A DNA stretch of 26,518 nt, taken from positions 1-26,518 of IMG/VR virus record IMGVR_UViG_3300031216_000059; one strand, 5' to 3'. Shown here piece by piece: positions 25,702 through 26,518 of the stretch. Under the pieces are notes generated by a model. It was not told the origin of the DNA. It was given only the letters and a program-made list of their open reading frames with translations, and did no database searches. The DNA comes from a virus. A program made the position numbers and the translations under genes. Every line of letters begins with the position of its first letter. Positions within the stretch are counted from its first letter, which is position 1.

Positions 25702-26518
25702 TGAATACAAAAATACTCGATTTCATAAGCTTTAGACTAGCTACTAAGTACACGCCAGCAACTGATACAACTATTACAATTATAGCGACAAGTGATATTT
25801 ATACACTTGCATTACAGAGAGCGGGTGGTAATCTATCAGACTTTAGATTAACATTAGTAGAAGATACAGATACATCAAAGAAAATAAGAATAGCTATCTC
25901 AAGTGTAGCAAGTGAGTCATTAGTTAATGGCAAAAAACAATATGTATTAACGGTAAAACAATCAGACTCATCTAACCTAATGGTAGGTATGGCAAATGAT
26001 GATGACGGTACAGGTTCAAACGCAAACATTATAGCAGGTAATTTATCAAGTTTAGGTATTACTCAATTTAGTGTAGATTCAGTTGCAAACGTGGTTGTTG
26101 GAAGTGCAGAGTATAATGTATTACTTTCAGCTTTTAATGCTGCTAGTACAGAGTCTACAGAAACAGCAGGAGAGGAAGCAGATTCGACAGGAACACCTGT
26201 TCCAGTTTCATTACATACAGATGGGAAATATTATAAATATCACGCGACAAATTATCCTGATTTACAAGGAACAATTAAACAAGGTGAAACAGTAGTAACA
26301 GATGGCACATTTACATTAGTAAAACTAAACGGAACTTCTACAGGATATACAGGGCTATCAGCAGGGAGAGTGTTTGCAGATAATACAGGTGCAATAACAC
26401 AAACAGAAAGTGTAACAACTAAATTCTTAGGGCGTTCACGCGGTGCAACTATCGTAGACCAAGCGGTAAATCCTACAAGTAAAATGTCTAATTCTGAACT
26501 GTCAGCTGGAACGTCGGT
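25701..26518 (+). CDS. Structural (tail or fibre-like) protein, partial
   Basis: The gene starts at ATG 25701 (TAATG overlap with the previous gene) and runs past the end of the window; 272 codons are seen. The first ~80 residues are a beta-strand pattern (TKYTPATDTTITIIATSDIY). The middle is Thr/Glu/Ala-rich (STESTETAGEEADSTGTPVP), then GKYYKYHATNYPDLQGTIKQ and GRSRGATIVDQAVNPTSKMS, repetitive and beta-like, as in fibre or neck-appendage proteins. Exact role unknown because the C-terminal part is missing. Confidence 0.6.
   Translation, partial: MNTKILDFISFRLATKYTPATDTTITIIATSDIYTLALQRAGGNLSDFRLTLVEDTDTSKKIRIAISSVASESLVNGKKQYVLTVKQSDSSNLMVGMANDDDGTGSNANIIAGNLSSLGITQFSVDSVANVVVGSAEYNVLLSAFNAASTESTETAGEEADSTGTPVPVSLHTDGKYYKYHATNYPDLQGTIKQGETVVTDGTFTLVKLNGTSTGYTGLSAGRVFADNTGAITQTESVTTKFLGRSRGATIVDQAVNPTSKMSNSELSAGTS

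Noticed and set aside
1-26518. Recoded TGA (as in Gracilibacteria or SR1)
   Set aside because: TGA ends many genes in ATGA overlaps where the next gene starts correctly, and protein families end at their normal length there.
1-26518. CRISPR array, tRNA or rRNA genes, integrase, repressor
   Set aside because: No regularly spaced repeats, cloverleaf folds, rRNA segments or integrase/repressor proteins were seen; a lysogenic lifestyle is not supported from this window.

Overview
The window is a contiguous stretch of a tailed double-stranded DNA phage genome (or prophage) with low G+C. Every gene I can support lies on the + strand. The portal, connector and P22 gp10-like tail protein, with no tape measure in view, suggest a short-tailed (podovirus-like) virion; this is inference, because the rest of the tail genes lie beyond the window. 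The standard bacterial code fits, since TGA ends many genes in tight ATGA overlaps. The host is not resolved. Promoters are plainly sigma-70-like (TTGACA/TATAAT, usually a 17-base spacer), but Shine-Dalgarno sequences are nearly absent. Instead about fourteen genes carry an AACCAAA-type box 11-14 bases before the start codon. That argues against a classical SD-dependent host; a Patescibacteria- or Bacteroidota-like host is possible but unproven. The M15 endolysin shows the host has peptidoglycan.

Layout. 1-1905 is the end of the tail region and the lysis module: a beta-helix spike C-terminus, a small fibre-like protein, three small membrane proteins (holin candidates) and the endolysin. 1905-2859 holds small unknown genes. 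2860-3530 is a dense non-coding control region with three promoters, a small promoter-to-terminator RNA unit, a hairpin cluster and a strongly structured ~230-nt RNA closed by a perfect 18-bp helix. 3531-15360 is the replication, recombination and accessory block: helicase-loader-like protein, DnaB-like helicase, DNA methyltransferase, secreted lysozyme-like protein, secreted HExxH metalloprotease, HNH protein, YqaJ-type exonuclease with a partner, NinB-like protein, calcineurin-like phosphoesterase, DUF3310 protein, RusA-like resolvase and a small SSB-like protein. It also has many small proteins, several with zinc knuckles. 15360-16007 is an AP2/HNH homing-endonuclease-like gene.

16008-16755 is a second non-coding region just before the terminase genes. 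It has a three-way-junction RNA element, a perfect-consensus promoter driving a ~90-nt terminated RNA, a 17-bp direct repeat, and a ~260-nt structured element. It is also the natural place to look for the packaging site. 16756-26518 is the virion assembly operon: two small genes, small and large terminase, an unknown, portal, an unknown, scaffold-like protein, major capsid protein with an inserted domain, connector, tail stabilisation protein and a truncated structural gene.

Together, early/middle promoters of the form GTGTTGACA drive short gene groups in the replication block, while late genes use AGTGTTTACAA promoters. Translation appears to start in two ways: by coupling through ATGA or TAATG overlaps, or from the AACCAAA leader. 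The most unusual content is the set of structured RNAs in the two non-coding regions, the SD-replacing leader, and a gene split by what looks like a -1 frameshift on seven A residues.
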